In this document: positions 22,291-34,619 of the stretch, one piece after another | Numbering within the stretch: position 1 is the stretch's first letter | Layout of the letters: each line of letters starts with the position of its first letter | Source of the DNA: Onthophagus taurus | Lineage: Eukaryota > Arthropoda > Insecta > Coleoptera > Scarabaeidae | Direction of reading: 5' to 3' | Assembly: GCF_036711975.1 (NCBI RefSeq) | Contig: NC_091970.1 | Coordinates: forward strand, 1,185,501-1,249,500 | Length of the DNA: 64,000 nucleotides | Position numbers and translations under genes: made by a program | The notes under the pieces: model-generated | Seen by the model: the letters and a program-made list of their open reading frames with translations, nothing else | The model's database searches: none | What the model was told of the DNA's origin: nothing

Positions 22291-22459
22291 CTTTTTGGAT
22301 CGAATAAAAGCCCGTTGTTCGGCACGAAAGCTTCTCGTGAATTTTTTATAAAATCATGCACATTTTACGAAGATTTGATTTCGGGGTGTTGGTGGTTCAA
22401 ATTGTTATCGAATTACTTTTAAACCCTTTTTTGAACCTTAATTAAACCTCAACATATAA

Positions 22460-23096
22460 TTTTTGATTTTTAAAAATTGGAAATTAATTTTTTTTGTGGT
22501 GAAATGTATTTTAATTGCATGGATGTCCTTGGAAAGTGGACTATGTGTGTCGTACACATAACCTTAAAAGAAGTAACGACGATTCTCGTTCGGGAATTGC
22601 CGAAAATTTCGAATGTTGCGCTCTCTATCGACTATTGCGTGTTGGAGTGGTGCGCATCCCTCCGCGGTATGGTCCGGTTTCCACCCTTACACTTGCTGCC
22701 AGTTTGGCGCCTTCCGCACCGCCACAGCCCACTCTCTCCCTAACGATCTCTCGAATTTTTTTTTTAATTTTTCGCTCACACCTTTAACCTCTCCGTTTTC
22801 GGCCGAAACTCTATTGATGCCGAAACGAACCCGACACTTTTTAAAAGACACCTTTAATTAAACATTCGAGCGCGTATCTAAAAGAAGAACAACCACAACG
22901 TTGAAGACGAAGAAGAAGTAACCCTTCGCATCTGTGTGCTGATGACCCTTTTTAAACGTTTTCTTGGTTCCTAAAGAAAAATCTTAAGTTTTGTGTTAAG
23001 TGATTTTTTTTTAATCTTAATAATTAGAATCGCGACTCCCCTTAAATTAATTTTATTTGGTGATTCATTAAAAAAAATTAATTACTGATTGAAGAG
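22460..23096 (+). promoter_or_regulatory. Putative promoter and non-coding first exon of an unidentified gene
   Basis: Base composition turns markedly GC-richer (for example GGTGCGCATCCCTCCGCGGT near 22650), which is unusual here. It then passes into a purine-rich leader (AGACGAAGAAGAAGTAACCC near 22900) and ends at a good donor, GAAGAG|GTAAAG, at 23096/23097. Three overlapping short ORFs disagree with each other and resemble no protein I know. I read it as a promoter plus 5' UTR exon on the plus strand. Which gene it serves is unknown; candidates are the exon at 26358 and the coding exon at 59328. Confidence 0.4.
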
Positions 23097-24960
23097 GTAA
23101 AGCACAAAAATGTAGATTACCCCACGACTTTTTTCTTATACTTTATCTTCCATTAGTTATATTTTTTTTTAGAAAATTCCCGATTTTTAATTTTTTTTTT
23201 AGCACAAGTCTGTTTTTCTGCTCGGCTTTTTTAGGAAACAATTTTTTTATAGCCCAAGGCACAAATACAAATAACTTTTTTTAGTTAATGGTGGTGCTGA
23301 TACGCTGATAGATTAGAAATTCTCCCCTTTTTATCGTTAGATACGATCCCCATTGACTAAATAGAAAGAGCATGTTTGAGAAGTAACGATTTCTGAGCTT
23401 TCTTTTTATTATTATTATTTTTTTTTTGGTCGTTTCGAGGGGTGAACTCCCTCCCATTTATTTTTTTTATTAGATGCATGCTGTACACACGATCGTGTTG
23501 TTAAACCGAAATGGGTTAGGCATGGACTATAATCGATAAAAAATCACCTTGGAATAACATAATAATGATGGCCTCTTTTTTTTACCTCAAAATTACATTA
23601 ACCATATCTGAGGTAAATTAATAACTAATTTTTGTATCTATTTCTCTTACTATAAATATCCATTTAAATTCTTTAAAAAGCTTTTTGATTCGAAACAAAA
23701 GCTTTTCCGTGGTAATAAAGCTTTTCGGGGTATAAAGTTGTTTTGGGGACGTCGTGGGGTGCTGTTTTCAATTCAGACTTCGGCTCCAACTTGGTGATTT
23801 ACTTCGCTGTTTGTTGACGGCACGTTGCATCTTGCACCGTTTCGAACTCACCCTCGTTGCGATGAAATCCGTTCTTTACAAGTTGTTTATCCCGGTTGCG
23901 GATTCGCGGAACCGTATCGAAAAGAATTAATAAATAATTTTATTTCGTGAATCCATTGTGTTTAACTTTACAAGTTATTAGACAACTTAATAACTTTTAA
24001 GAAATGATTTTCTTAGATTGGTGTGTAAAACTGTTGAATAGAATAGATTGGTTAAGTTATGCTTAACTCAAACTGCGTTTACAAGTTTTTAGCTCATCAA
24101 TAGTTTTTGATCAAAACTTACAAATGGTAGTAGTGTTCGTGTTGCGACTTTTACTGCTGTACTAAACTTAATATTTTTCTTAATACTTCAATGTTTTATA
24201 CTTTAGTGTAATTGGAAAAAAATAATCTTGAAATTGTGGATCTCTGGAAACTGTTGAAATTGTGGATCTTGAAAGATCCGTTGCAACTTGCCAATGTTGG
24301 GTACATTGCATAAGAAATGTTGGCCATTTCTTTAATGTTGGATTAATGGCAGTTGCAAGTTTAATGTGTGTAAAGCTAATACCACTTGAGTCAATGCATT
24401 GTAGTCTTGAAGTTTCAAGATACACTCTATATTACACTGTAATAATGCTTGGTGCATTTGTGTATAAATTGTTGATTTCACCTTGTGAAGTCTATCACTT
24501 AAGGCATTACAAATCGATCTTGTAGAATATTGGTTACATTTTAATGATTTTCCACTGCCTCAGGTTCTTGAAGTTCTTGAAGGCTCTTGAGGTTCTAGAA
24601 GCATACCATTACAATATGTCAACTTCTACGATCTTAAGCTACAAGATACGGTTGTTACAATTTAGTACAACTCAGTCTATGTGATGCTTTACTATGAGGA
24701 ATGTTAATATCCAGGAAATTTACTCTTGAAAATAAATACCCGGGTATTTAACAACACTTCCTCTATATAGTATTGCTGTGTAAGCATAATCAAGGAATTC
24801 AAGGAAAAGTCAGGGAGGCCTTTTTGCCAATACACCTAGAAACGTCTAAGAAATTACCTTATTAGTTGAGAAGGTGTTATTTATGCTTGGGGCTGGTTAG
24901 AAAGAGCAAATGATGGCTATGAATGCATCTTGTCATGAACGAGGCACAGTAAAGAAGCAA
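23097..24960. other. Intron-like non-coding DNA
   Basis: No recognisable gene was seen. ORFs on both strands at 24180-24525 (81 and 87 codons) overlap and match no family I can name. The segment 23680-23950 is slightly GC-richer without a clear signal. Confidence 0.45.
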
Positions 24961-25064
24961 TATTTTAAGTCTAATTTGAACTCTTAAGAGTTGTTGGAAT
25001 CTCGATAAGCTCAAATTTAGAAATAAGAATAAGTTGTGGAAGTCTACACTTGTTTTCTATAGCA

Positions 25065-25260
25065 ACTATGTGCAAGATTGCAGTCTGAACAGCAGCACCG
25101 TAAGCTACGGCTTCATCTGGATTAATCGATTTATCTAGTTCTTTACCATTAAAGAAATTTTCAACGAGATTTCGAACATTGGTTTGAACTGGTTTTGTGG
25201 GCGATTGGAACAAATAAGAGCTAATTTTTCAGACTTGGAAGAGTTATGAATGCATAAAAT
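25065..25260 (-). pseudogene. Hsp70/Hsc70 pseudogene fragment
   Basis: The minus strand reads [13 protein letters not shown], then [20 protein letters not shown], then GAAVQTAIL. This is the highly conserved end of the Hsp70 ATPase domain. Compared with functional Hsp70, about 25-30 residues (the LVGGSTRIPKVQ region) are deleted between the two blocks. The frame upstream is closed by a stop, and downstream homology ends after AIL. No intron is visible, so it could be a decayed processed copy. Confidence 0.85.
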
Positions 25261-25369
25261 TCAAGTTGAGCCGGCGATGATTTGAGAAAACATTCCCTTT
25301 AACTTGTATTGCCTTTGTCAAGTAATCTGAAGGAGTTTCTTAATGCACCAACATTTTTTTTCTATATTT

Positions 25370-25790
25370 CAGGGATGTTTTTAATCGATTTTGATTGACA
25401 CCAATTAGCTTTTCTCATATACTAAGTCTTTGAACTTTTCTGCAAAACATCCCCTTGAATGTTATTAACTTTTTTGCCTCACTAAAATGATCTGAATGTG
25501 TTTTTAGCACCATTTTGACATGCAACAACAATCTTTTTTTATTTTTGTATTTTTTTAAACACTACACAAAATCATAATTTTTAATTATTTCATCCTCGTT
25601 AAGTATCCTAGACATGTTTTTAATCAATTAGGACCATTTTGATTTCGACCAATCAGTTTTTTAAATTTTTTGAACTTTCTGGAAATGATTCCATTTAACA
25701 TTATTATCTTTTTCAAATAATTTAAAGGTGTTTTCAAATCAATTGGCACAATTTTGACATACACCAACAAGCTTTTTCGGATATTACTTT
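25370..25790. repeat. Two diverged copies of a dispersed repeat of about 190-240 bp
   Basis: Copies at about 25370-25550 and 25610-25790 share ATGTTTTTAATC, ACCATTTTGA, a TTTGAACTTTCTGGAAA-type block, TTATTAAC and TTTTGACAT[AG]CA. Two more copies lie at about 27606-27790 and 27832-27960. No ORF is conserved. Confidence 0.75.
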
Positions 25791-26357
25791 AACATTTATT
25801 GCTTGATATAAACGTTTATGACTCAAATCGTTTTTTAATCCTATTTTTGCAATTAATACTAAAACGCATACGAGATTTACATCTCCCTGATTGATGAAAG
25901 TTTCAAGTGTCATCACTCATCGATTCGATTTCAATCACTTCGCACGTAATACATAAAATAAATACGTTGTGAGTGTGGAAATAATTACTTTGTGTTTTTC
26001 AAAAAACTTTTTCCGACGTATTTTTCCAATTTATTACACCACTTTTACATATACACGGAGAAAATGAAGGCTTTACATTGACAGGGCGTAGGCCTAACAA
26101 CGCCCTTTTCGATTAATATTAATTTATGAAGGGAGCAAAAAGTAGTCGCTCTTTATCTCTCCCCGATCGGGTGTTTTAACTTAACAACTCGGTAATGTTT
26201 ATTTATGAATGAGCCGCACTTTGATGTTAAACGATGATCGATGCAGCTTTTAAAATTCCGAAGTTGATTCTTATTCTAATATTAATGTTGACTTATGATT
26301 GATCGAATCGTTTGTACTACAAGAATAATTTATTGTTGTTTATTTCTTTTTTTGCAG

Positions 26358-26456
26358 ATGTCATCAAATTTTACGAGAAGATTAAGAAGAGGTTTTTGAA
26401 TATGGTAGCCTGTGATATTTCGATCTATAAAGGGAAACCGAGACAGTGACGGAAGG
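26358..26456 (+). other. Possible 99-nt exon with strong splice sites
   Basis: A long pyrimidine tract ends in TTTTTTTGCAG, and the segment closes at AAGG|GTAAGT, a near-consensus donor. One frame is open from the acceptor for 30 codons (VIKFYEKIKKRFLNMVACDI...) and then reads TGA nine bases before the donor. Another frame begins ATG at the first base and stops after 13 codons. It could be a 5' UTR exon of a long-intron gene with a short upstream ORF, or a 3'-terminal coding exon. I cannot decide, and I recognise no homology. Confidence 0.4.
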
Positions 26457-26701
26457 GTAAGTCGATTTCCCTAATATACAACATTCAATACGGCCCTGAA
26501 CTTTGCAAGAATACTAGATTTTACGCTCATTTTTCGCTTTGTCGAGTCGAGAAGTCCATTCATTTTTTATTATACCTACTCTTTTCGTTCTTTTTAGAAA
26601 AATTCCATAAAAAAGAACGATTCAACCCAAATTTTTTCTTTCCTATTTATTTCTAAATGTCATTCAAAATGTTAAAAGTTATTTTTACCTTTTGTCATAT
26701 A

Positions 26702-27310
26702 CAGGGTGATTCAAAAATTTAAATTTTAAAAATCAAATTTTTAATTGTAACGCAGATATCTTTCACCTTAATTATAGCAATTTTGAAACGTTCTCGTAAA
26801 CTTTAATTTAGCTATGAAATATTTTCACGGTTAAATAATATTTAATATGTTGACGTCTCCTCTCACAACTTTACGTTTAAAACGAACGCGACGGCAACTT
26901 CTGTTAAACATCGCATATTGTATGCATACAAAGTAGGGCGCCCAGCATACCTAGTTTAAAGTGGAATAATTAATTAAAATTTGACATTTTAGGTGTAAAT
27001 TTTATATTATATGCTGTCATTTAATATAAATTGTAATGTGTAATATGTAAATTGATAAGATGCCCCAATAAGAGTGTCCGATTTAATCTTAAAATGAAAC
27101 GTGTAGTTTTTGAGCGAGCTGTGATACTTTTTGCAATATAAAGTAGACATCTTCCCATTAAGTATGGAATAAAATATTCTGAACATTTATGCAAAGTCAC
27201 CAATGACGTGTTGGAACTCGTCTTTGAGCTCGGAAATAGATCGTGGCGCATTGGCATCGATGTGAGATTTCACAAAAACAGAGTCTGCTGGTTTGAGCTC
27301 ATGGGTCAGG
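26702..27310 (-). mobile_element. Mariner/Tc-like transposon remnant with C-terminal transposase
   Basis: ACAGGGTGATTCAAAA at 26702 is a typical end of the family. On the minus strand at about 27187-27310 the translation reads HELKPADSVFVKSHIDANAP, then RSISELKDEFQHVIGDFA. This matches the usual DLTPPDFFLWGYLKSKVY...PRTLEELK...I..VIGEI tail of IS630/mariner-type transposases. A degenerate continuation (NVQNILFHT, EDVYFILQ) follows in another frame. The catalytic domain is absent and the far end was not found, so this is a dead copy. Confidence 0.8.
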
Positions 27311-27605
27311 TGTACCTTGAAGGATGAACAATACCGAATTGATGTTTTCGGGGTTTGGGCGATACTCTGGTTTGCAACAGATTTATACAATTGATTTATT
27401 TATTATCAATTATAACGCGTTGTTCCTTTGTGTAGCATTTTTAATAATCGGAGCAAGCGTAGATGACAGCTGTCAAATTTCAGAACTGTCACTTGCCCAA
27501 AAAAAAATGCTTCAAATCAATATTGTCTTTGATATCTTTCAATATCTTCTTCGGTAACTCTTCACATCATCCCCCACAGTATCTTCTTAAAGAATCTATC
27601 TCATT

Positions 27606-27960
27606 AAGTATCCTAGGGATGTTTTTAATCAATTAGAACCATTTTGACTGACACCAATCAGCTTTTCTCATTTTCTAATGTCTTTGAATTTTCTGGAAAA
27701 CATCTCCTTAAATGTTATTAACTTGTTTTGCAAAATTCAAATGATTTGAAGGTGTAACTAATCGTTTTGACATCCACCATGCATATTTTTGAAACATTTA
27801 AAAAAATTTTTTTTAATTATTTCGTCGTCGTTAGGGATGTTTTTAATCAATTAGAACCATTTTGTTTGAGATTAATTAGCTTTTCTCATATTCTAAAGTA
27901 TTTGAAGTTTCTGAAAATCGTGTCCTTTAAGATTATTCACTTATCTTGTTGTTGTAAGGT
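27606..27960. repeat. Two more copies of the repeat seen at 25370-25790
   Basis: Copies start GATGTTTTTAATCAATTAGA at about 27616 and 27835, and continue ACCATTTTG, TTAGCTTTTCTCAT and TTTCTG[GA]AAA. They lie immediately beside the degenerate tandem region that begins near 28000. Confidence 0.75.
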
Positions 27961-27991
27961 AACTTGGAATCAATATTGTCTTTAAGATCTT

Positions 27992-30640
27992 TTAATTTCT
28001 TCTCTGGTAACTCTTCCACAGTCTCTTCTTTAGCAATATTCTACATCGTACTGGATATTTGTCAATATCATCTCTGATAACCATCAACTTATTTCTGATA
28101 TACATCAGTACTTGGTCTGATTTCTTAATATCACTTTGAATATCATTCAATATCGTCACAAATACCATATAGTCTTTGATTCTTTGGTTTCTGTACACAG
28201 CTGTACTCAACTCTTTGTCGAAGCTCCACAACATTCTATATTGTCTATGTCCTCTTTATATTAGGTTTAACATCTTTCTGATTATCGTCTCATTAATCTC
28301 AGTGATCTCTGTCAATCTCCTTAGCAACCTTTAGTATTATCTTGATACCTCACTTCTCATAATGATATCAAGTTGTCAGACAACATCCAACATTTTGTGT
28401 AGTACCTTTCAATATCAATCCAAATATCTGTCAATACGATCCCAAATTACTCATCACTCAATGAAGTTCTTGGCATGTTTGATCATCGTCAACACATTCC
28501 GTGATCATCCTCGACCTTATTTCTAACTACGCTTAACACTTAGGTTGCTCTCAACATCGCTAACATAATCCTTGGCCTCCCTGGAATTTCACATCATCTA
28601 TGGCCTTTCCCATCATCAGTTATAACCAGAATTATTCGTAATTACCGTTGCGGATGACGCTTACTAGCTTTCAAGGTTATCCCTTCTTCAATATGATACA
28701 TCTTTTGACATCTTGTTAGGTATCGTGCAATGTCGTCCCTTACATCTAGCAATATCACGAGCGATCTTTCCATTATTCCTAATCAATATGGTCTCAGCCC
28801 TCGTACCTGATTGATTACTCATTGACTGCTAAACATTATACTTGACAATACTCAACGTCGTCCATAATCAACTTCAACGTTATTCCTAATCCTACTTAAT
28901 GCCATCGCCTCTCAACATCATATTTAACTATTTCCAATATTGCTCTGATACCTTATTTTCCTTATTATTACTTCATAGATAACATCACGATATGATTGAA
29001 TTCACCCATTGGCGCTTGACCACAACATCTATTACCAACCTCAACACTATTTCCAACAGTACTTAAAGCCTCTCTAATCATCATGCCTAACTCTTTCAGA
29101 AATTGCATTGACTGCCTCAATATCATTGCATTCGTGATATTCATGGCATTCATTTTATGGCGCGATCAATATCGTTCCAGTATTCTCTATATGAGTTCAA
29201 TATCATTTCTAATTTTGTCTAGCCTTCCTAACATTATCTTTGTTTACAGTCAATATCATTCCTGGATTCTGTTTATATGGTCAGTAACTCATGCTCAGTA
29301 ACTGTCTAAATATCATTCTAAACCAAGGACAGTAGAATCCATTGTTGTTTGTAGCTCACTACGGATTGGTTGCCCGCACTCTATGTCACATTATTTGCCA
29401 CGCCCACTTAACTGTCATTCGCATAGAACTCAATGACAGCTGACTGGGCGTGACAAATGGTGTGACATAACACACGTTGTCACAACAATGGATGTAGTAG
29501 TCCTGTTAGATTTTATTGTCCTTGATTCTAAACATCTTTTAATATCTCATCTAGCACCCTTCAACATCATTTCCAACATCTAATAATATTATTTTGGGCC
29601 GCTTTCCATCCACAAGGTTCATTCACAAAGTTATCTCTCAACTTCCTAAATCTAAACATCTTTCAATATCTTCTTTGCCACATTTCAACATCATCTCCAA
29701 CATCTACCAATGTCGTTCCAAGCCGCTGTCAACATCATCCTTGGTTTCTATCCTGACATTTATTAATATCGTCCATCACCATCCTTAACATTACTCATAA
29801 CCTCACTCACTGCCAGCTAAGTCTTCTCTCAACATCATCTATTTCCAACCTCAATGTTATTCCTAGCCGTACTTAATGCCTTTGATGACCTCTCTCATCA
29901 TCATATCTAACTACTTTAAATGTTGTTCTGATATCTCTCAGGATTATCACTTATTGTCCCTGAGATCTCTAAACATTTTCCATCCGTAAGGTTCGTCCAC
30001 AAGGTTATTCCTCAACTCCCTAAATATCATTCTAAACATCTTTCAATATCTGTTGTTCCACGATTCAACATCATCTCCAACATCGATCCCAATCAATATC
30101 GTTCCAAGCAGCTCTCAATGTCGTCCCTGACATCTCTTAACATAACTTAATGCCATCTATGGCCACTATCAATCATCTACTTCAAGTGTTGCTCTGATAT
30201 TTCTCAGGATTATCATTCATTTCCCTCAGCATCATCTCACACATGAGATTCATGCTGAAATGTTGTCAAAATCCTCTGTAACATTTTTAATTTTGCTCAT
30301 GATCTTCCCAAAATTATTCCTATTCTTAACAACCATTAATATTATCATTGATATCATCAAAATTATCCTCCAATGGCATCCTAGACTATCTTTAATGATA
30401 TCCAAGGTCTATGTCAAAACCGTCCGTAACATTTCAAAATTAATTTTGTTACTTCTCAATTTCGGCCCACTCTCAAAAGTCCTGGATATCTCTAAAAATC
30501 CTAGATTTTCTAGAACTATTTGGAAATGCTTATACGAATCTATCCATTTGATTAGAAGCCTAGATATTTCTAGTTGTTCTTCAAAATTCTTGAAAATCGT
30601 TACAAAATCCATGAAACTTAATGATTTTCTTTAAGTATTT
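27992..30640. repeat. Long degenerate tandem region rich in CAATATC and CAACATC words
   Basis: The stretch is filled with irregular variants of CTCAACATCATC, CAATATCGTTCC, TCTTTCAATATC and CTCTCAATGTC, many about 20-30 bp apart, with no fixed unit. The words match the reverse complement of the 277-bp satellite at 35131-37860 (which reads GATGTTGAAG, GACGATATG and TCGATATAG). This is therefore probably an old, diverged member of the same family in inverted orientation. ORFs here are by-products of the repeat. Confidence 0.7.
29325..29505. mobile_element. Small palindromic MITE (about 180 bp)
   Basis: The left side has AAGGACAGTAGAATCCATTG, TGTCACAT, TTGCCACGCCC and ACTGTCATT. The right side carries the reverse complements (AATGACAG, GGGCGTGACAAA, GTGTGACATAA, CAATGGATG.AGTAGTCCT). 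It is inserted in the degenerate CAATATC region and is GC-richer than its surroundings. Confidence 0.75.
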
Positions 30641-31515
30641 TGCTGCCGATTTCGGAAGGTTATTATGACAGCGTTGGTAATTTTACACATTTTTGGTCTC
30701 ATATCATTCTCAATATGGTTTCCGAACATGATTGATAAAAATTGTTTTAATATAGCTAAATATGGTGTAACTTATTCGTCTAAACTGAGGCAATATAATA
30801 AGGACATGGGGGTTTATTTGATATTGATCTGATGTTCAAGCATCACATCAACAGTTTAGCTACTTCTGCGAAGCGTTATGTTAAGCTTTATAGTGTGAAA
30901 CTCGTAGCAGATCTGGGTTGCTAAAACGAGGAGAGGATTCCAGAGTTAATTGAAACGTGTATCCCCTAAGGCAAAAGTCGTCTTTAGAATATTTTACTTA
31001 AATCTGCATAGATAAAGAAGACCATGCTTTAAAGTGATATAAAATATTTATGACACTTTCTTGTTAATTAATTTTGAAAAATTAATCTTAATTAAATAAC
31101 AACAAGATTACTATATTTTTGAAAAGAGCCAAAAAAAATATTACACACTTCAACGTTTTCAACATGAATATTCATATCGCGTAGAGAGACGAGTTGAGAT
31201 TAAAATTGCAAAATTAAACGCCGGAAATTATTCCTGAGATAGCAAAAAAAGTTTTAATCACCAATTAAAGAACGTTGTTTAGCCCGATTTTTTATTTTTT
31301 TATTTTCCGCCCGTTTTTTTGTATTTCAAAGAGTACAAAAGTGTGCTTTTGTGTAATTGTTTGAGAAACTAGGGCTTCGTTTGCTTCGTTAAGGGTTATT
31401 CTCGAATTAAAATCACATTTGTACACTTAATTTGTAACCTTAATTCATAACCTTAATTTATAACCTTAATTCATAGTTTAAATTTTTAAACTAAAAGAAT
31501 AAAAAGGAATCTTTA
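30640..31515. other. Non-coding spacer
   Basis: No gene or clear repeat was seen. A short run of AACCTTAATT[CT]ATA repeats occurs at about 31425-31475. Confidence 0.45.
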
Positions 31516-33938
31516 TACAGGGTGTTTCGGTGACTCGGGAACAAATGTAACCATAAATGTAAAAATTTATAAAAGTGCTCAAATTGCAAAGATACATTTT
31601 AACACATTTTTTTAAATATCTTAAACACTATTTATGGTAAAGCTTTGAAATTTGGTACAGTGTAAACTAATATCACGTAAAATTATTAGGCATTTTTTGA
31701 GTTGGATCGGTACGCGGGAACAATGCTATACAGGCTGTTCCTAAAGTTTGTTTGCTCAGAACTTTTTTATTCTATCATAACCCTACATTTATTTTTGCAG
31801 TTTCTAATAGTAAATGTAGTTTAGAAACTTTTATCATTCTTAGAGAATATTGATAAAAACCGCCGTTTTCGTATTAAATGCAAAAATGTTAGGCTCCGAA
31901 TTCAATAACACTTAAAAAAAATAAATAAATAATCTGAATTGGCAATGACAAGTGAAAATCGAACTGAGCTGTCATAACTATTATGTATGCAACATGTCCA
32001 AGTGTACAGGGTGGTTCAAATTCGATGTCCGAATAGGCTAACTCGGAAACTATAAAAGTTAGAAAAAAAGTAGCTTACATGTCATGATCTCGTTTTTCGA
32101 GAAACTGCTAATGCCGAAAACTTCATAGCGCTATCGTCTTTTGTTTTTCCGCTAGAGGCTAAAATTGAAAATATCGTAAAACCAGCAAGCGCAATTATCT
32201 TGGTTATTATTATAGCTGGAGTATTATAACTAAGACATTACATGGACACTTTTTTACAGAGAATTTGATGACGTAGTCAAAAAAATTTTTTCGGTTTTAG
32301 ATTTTGAGATATTATCACAATGTTCGTTTTTTTAAATGGAAACAACCACTGATTATTCGCTTATTAAATTCGTTATTTTTTTCTGATTACAAAAATATAG
32401 GGTTCGACAGGTCTATTTCTTATTGTTTTAGAATAAAGCTAAAAATAAACTTTTTTTATAAAATTTCCATCTAGTGTCGTCGAGGAAATTAAATTTACAG
32501 TTTCCTGTAAGTTACGGGGCGGTAGGTAAAATCTAAAAAGTTAACAATTAAATACGAAGATAACTTCTGGTATTTAAAAACAAATAATTTTTTAATATGT
32601 AACATTCTAACATGTCAAACTTTTCAAAATTTTCGTAATTGACCTTAAAAACAGGATTTTTAAAGTGACATTTCAGAAAATTTTTGAATACAAACAAATG
32701 TTGCTATGTTTATTTGAATTAAAAGAAAAACATATGAGCGCCATCTATCGATAATTTATTAAGTCATTTAAAAATAATATTAAATCGTAATAAAAAATGT
32801 GAAATAATGCAATCTATTCCAACTTTTGTGTAAAACATATATAAATTAAACAGTTTAACAAATATATTTGTTTCAAATATCAGAAATATGTTTTTTAATT
32901 TTTAGTTATAGAACCGTAATTTACAGGAAACTGTAAATTTAATTTCTTCCACGACACTAAAAGAAAAGTTTATTTTTAGTTTTATTCTAAAACAATAAGA
33001 AATAGACCTGTCAAACCCTATATTTTTGTAATCAGAAAAAAATAACGAATTTATTAAGCGAATAATAAAAAAACGAAAATTGTAATAATATCTCAAAATC
33101 TAAAACCGACAAAATTTTTTTGACTACGTCATCAAATTCTCTGTAAAAAAGTGTCCATATAATGTCTTAGTTATAATACTCCACCTATAATAATAACCAA
33201 GATAATTACATTTGCGGGTTTTACGATATTTTAAATTTTGGCCTCTAGCGGAAAAACAAAAGACGATAGCGCTATGAGGTTTTCAGCATTAGCAGTTTCT
33301 CGAAAAACGAGATCATGACATGTCAGCTACTTTTCTTCTAACTCTTATAGTTTTCGAGTTAGCCTATTCGGACATCGAATTTGAACCAGCCTGTACATTT
33401 AGCTAAATCACATTTTTAATTTGTTTTAGTTGATTTAATAAAAGAATCCAAAAACAAAAAAACGACAACACTAACAGGAATAATAAAAAAAGTACATAAA
33501 ATAACAAGACAAGTAATAAAAAATACTAAAGGAAATGTTCAAAAACTTAGATTTCTTTTTTTTAGTGCTATTATTGAAATCGGAACCCAACATTTTTGCA
33601 TTTAACACGAAAACTGTGATTTTTATCAATATTATCTAAGAGTAATAAAAGTTTCTAAACTAAATTTACTATTGGAAACTGCAAAAATAAATGTAGGGTT
33701 ATGATAGAATAAAAAAGTTCTGAAACTTTAGGAACAGCCTATATAGCATTGTTCCCGTGGACCGATCCAAATCATAAATTGCCTAACGATTTTACATTAC
33801 ATTGAATTATACTGTAAATTTCAGCGTTCTACTGTAAATAGTGTTTAAGATATTTGGAAAAATGTGAAATTACATGAATTGTCGTCATTTTCACTCTAGT
33901 ATATGTGGTTAAATTTGGTTAAATTTAAACACCCTGTA
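31516..33938. mobile_element. Mariner-type foldback element with another foldback nested in it
   Basis: The ends are TACAGGGTGTTTCGGTGACT (31516) and ...AAACACCCTGTA (to 33938), with TA next to each end. Inverted arms of several hundred bp are recognisable: TGCAGTTTCTAATAGTAAAT near 31797 has its complement near 33665, and AGGCTGTTCCTAAAGTTT near 31731 has its complement near 33725. The middle is occupied by the separate element at 32005-33395. No transposase is present. Confidence 0.85.
32005..33395. mobile_element. Inner foldback, CAGGGTGGTTCAAATTC family
   Basis: The ends are TACAGGGTGGTTCAAATTCG and its complement, GAATTTGAACCAGCCTGTA. Arms of about 500 bp pair: GTCATGATCTCGTTTTTCGA, AGACGATAGCGCTATGA and AAATTTACAGTTTCCTGTAA occur on both sides. 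A second, shorter copy is at 47245-48308. TA flanks both ends, as expected for mariner-type insertion. Apparent ORFs in the arms are mirrored by-products. Confidence 0.88.
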
Positions 33939-34250
33939 TACGAAATGGTGTCATTTTGGATATTTTAAAGCTTCGATCCATCTTTTTCTTGGGTCTTTAT
34001 ATCGAATCTCCTTCATCTTTTTGATACTTTTATCCTCTTAAAAGAACTTTTCTATACGGTTCTTTTGAATAATATAAAATGGATTTTTTCCAAACCTTTT
34101 CATTCTGCGTATTTGAGAGAGTTATCATTTCGATTTTATTTTTTAATATTAAACGTTTCCATTAATCATTTTTTGACTTATCCGGCCATCATCGATATCT
34201 AATTAGGGATGATTTGTGGACTGGTCCTCGAGATTGTAATGGTCTCGGTA
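33939..34250. other. Non-coding spacer with a homeodomain-type AT core
   Basis: No coding sequence was seen. CATCATCGATATCTAATTAG at about 34189 is compact and lies just before the GC-richer block. Confidence 0.4.
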
Positions 34251-34612
34251 ATTAAGAGGTGTTATCGAGGGTTGATTTGATGTTGATCGAGAGGAGGTCG
34301 AAGGACGACGGAAGATGTACCAAAGGCGAGAGAATTTACGTCGTTACGGAGATAAACCCTAGGAGATCGTGTTTACGTTGTGTGTGTGCGCGCGAGCCAA
34401 GGGGGTTACATAGGGTGGGGCCTCGTGTCTTAAAGGGGGGACGAATTAGGGTTGGTTTTTCGGTGCCAGGGACGAGAAACGAGACTTCGATCGATTGGCT
34501 CCGTCTCTCTTTCTATCTCTCTTTTTCTCCATCTCTCTTTGTGGGGAAACTCTCTTTCCCTTATATTTTCACTACCCCCCACCTCAAAATGGAACCTTCT
34601 AATAATTGATCG
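34250..34612. promoter_or_regulatory. GC-richer island, candidate regulatory or alternative promoter region
   Basis: This block has many CpG dinucleotides (for example GTGTGCGCGCGAGCCAAGGG near 34382), against a very AT-rich background. It ends in a TCTCTCTTT pyrimidine tract. A 116-codon ORF runs through it (34259-34609), but its product (Arg-rich, then hydrophobic) looks like a by-product of base composition. There is no visible splice partner. Confidence 0.35.
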
Positions 34613-34619
34613 ATTTTGA

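Noticed and set aside
22477..22861. Three overlapping plus-strand ORFs of 82-90 codons
   Set aside because: They overlap in different frames in a GC-richer leader and none resembles a protein. A 5' UTR or promoter reading is simpler.
24180..24525. Overlapping 81- and 87-codon ORFs, considered as a Harbinger-type transposase fragment
   Set aside because: The partial resemblance (CIDSSGISFTHIK) does not extend to any other expected motif.
30260..30634. 124-codon plus-strand ORF
   Set aside because: It is built from CAATATC/ATTATC-type repeat words in the degenerate tandem region. Its Ile/Leu/Lys-rich product has no family resemblance.
34259..34609. 116-codon ORF in the other GC-richer island
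   Set aside because: Same reasoning: no splice partner, no similarity, and the ending follows a TCTCTCTTT tract.
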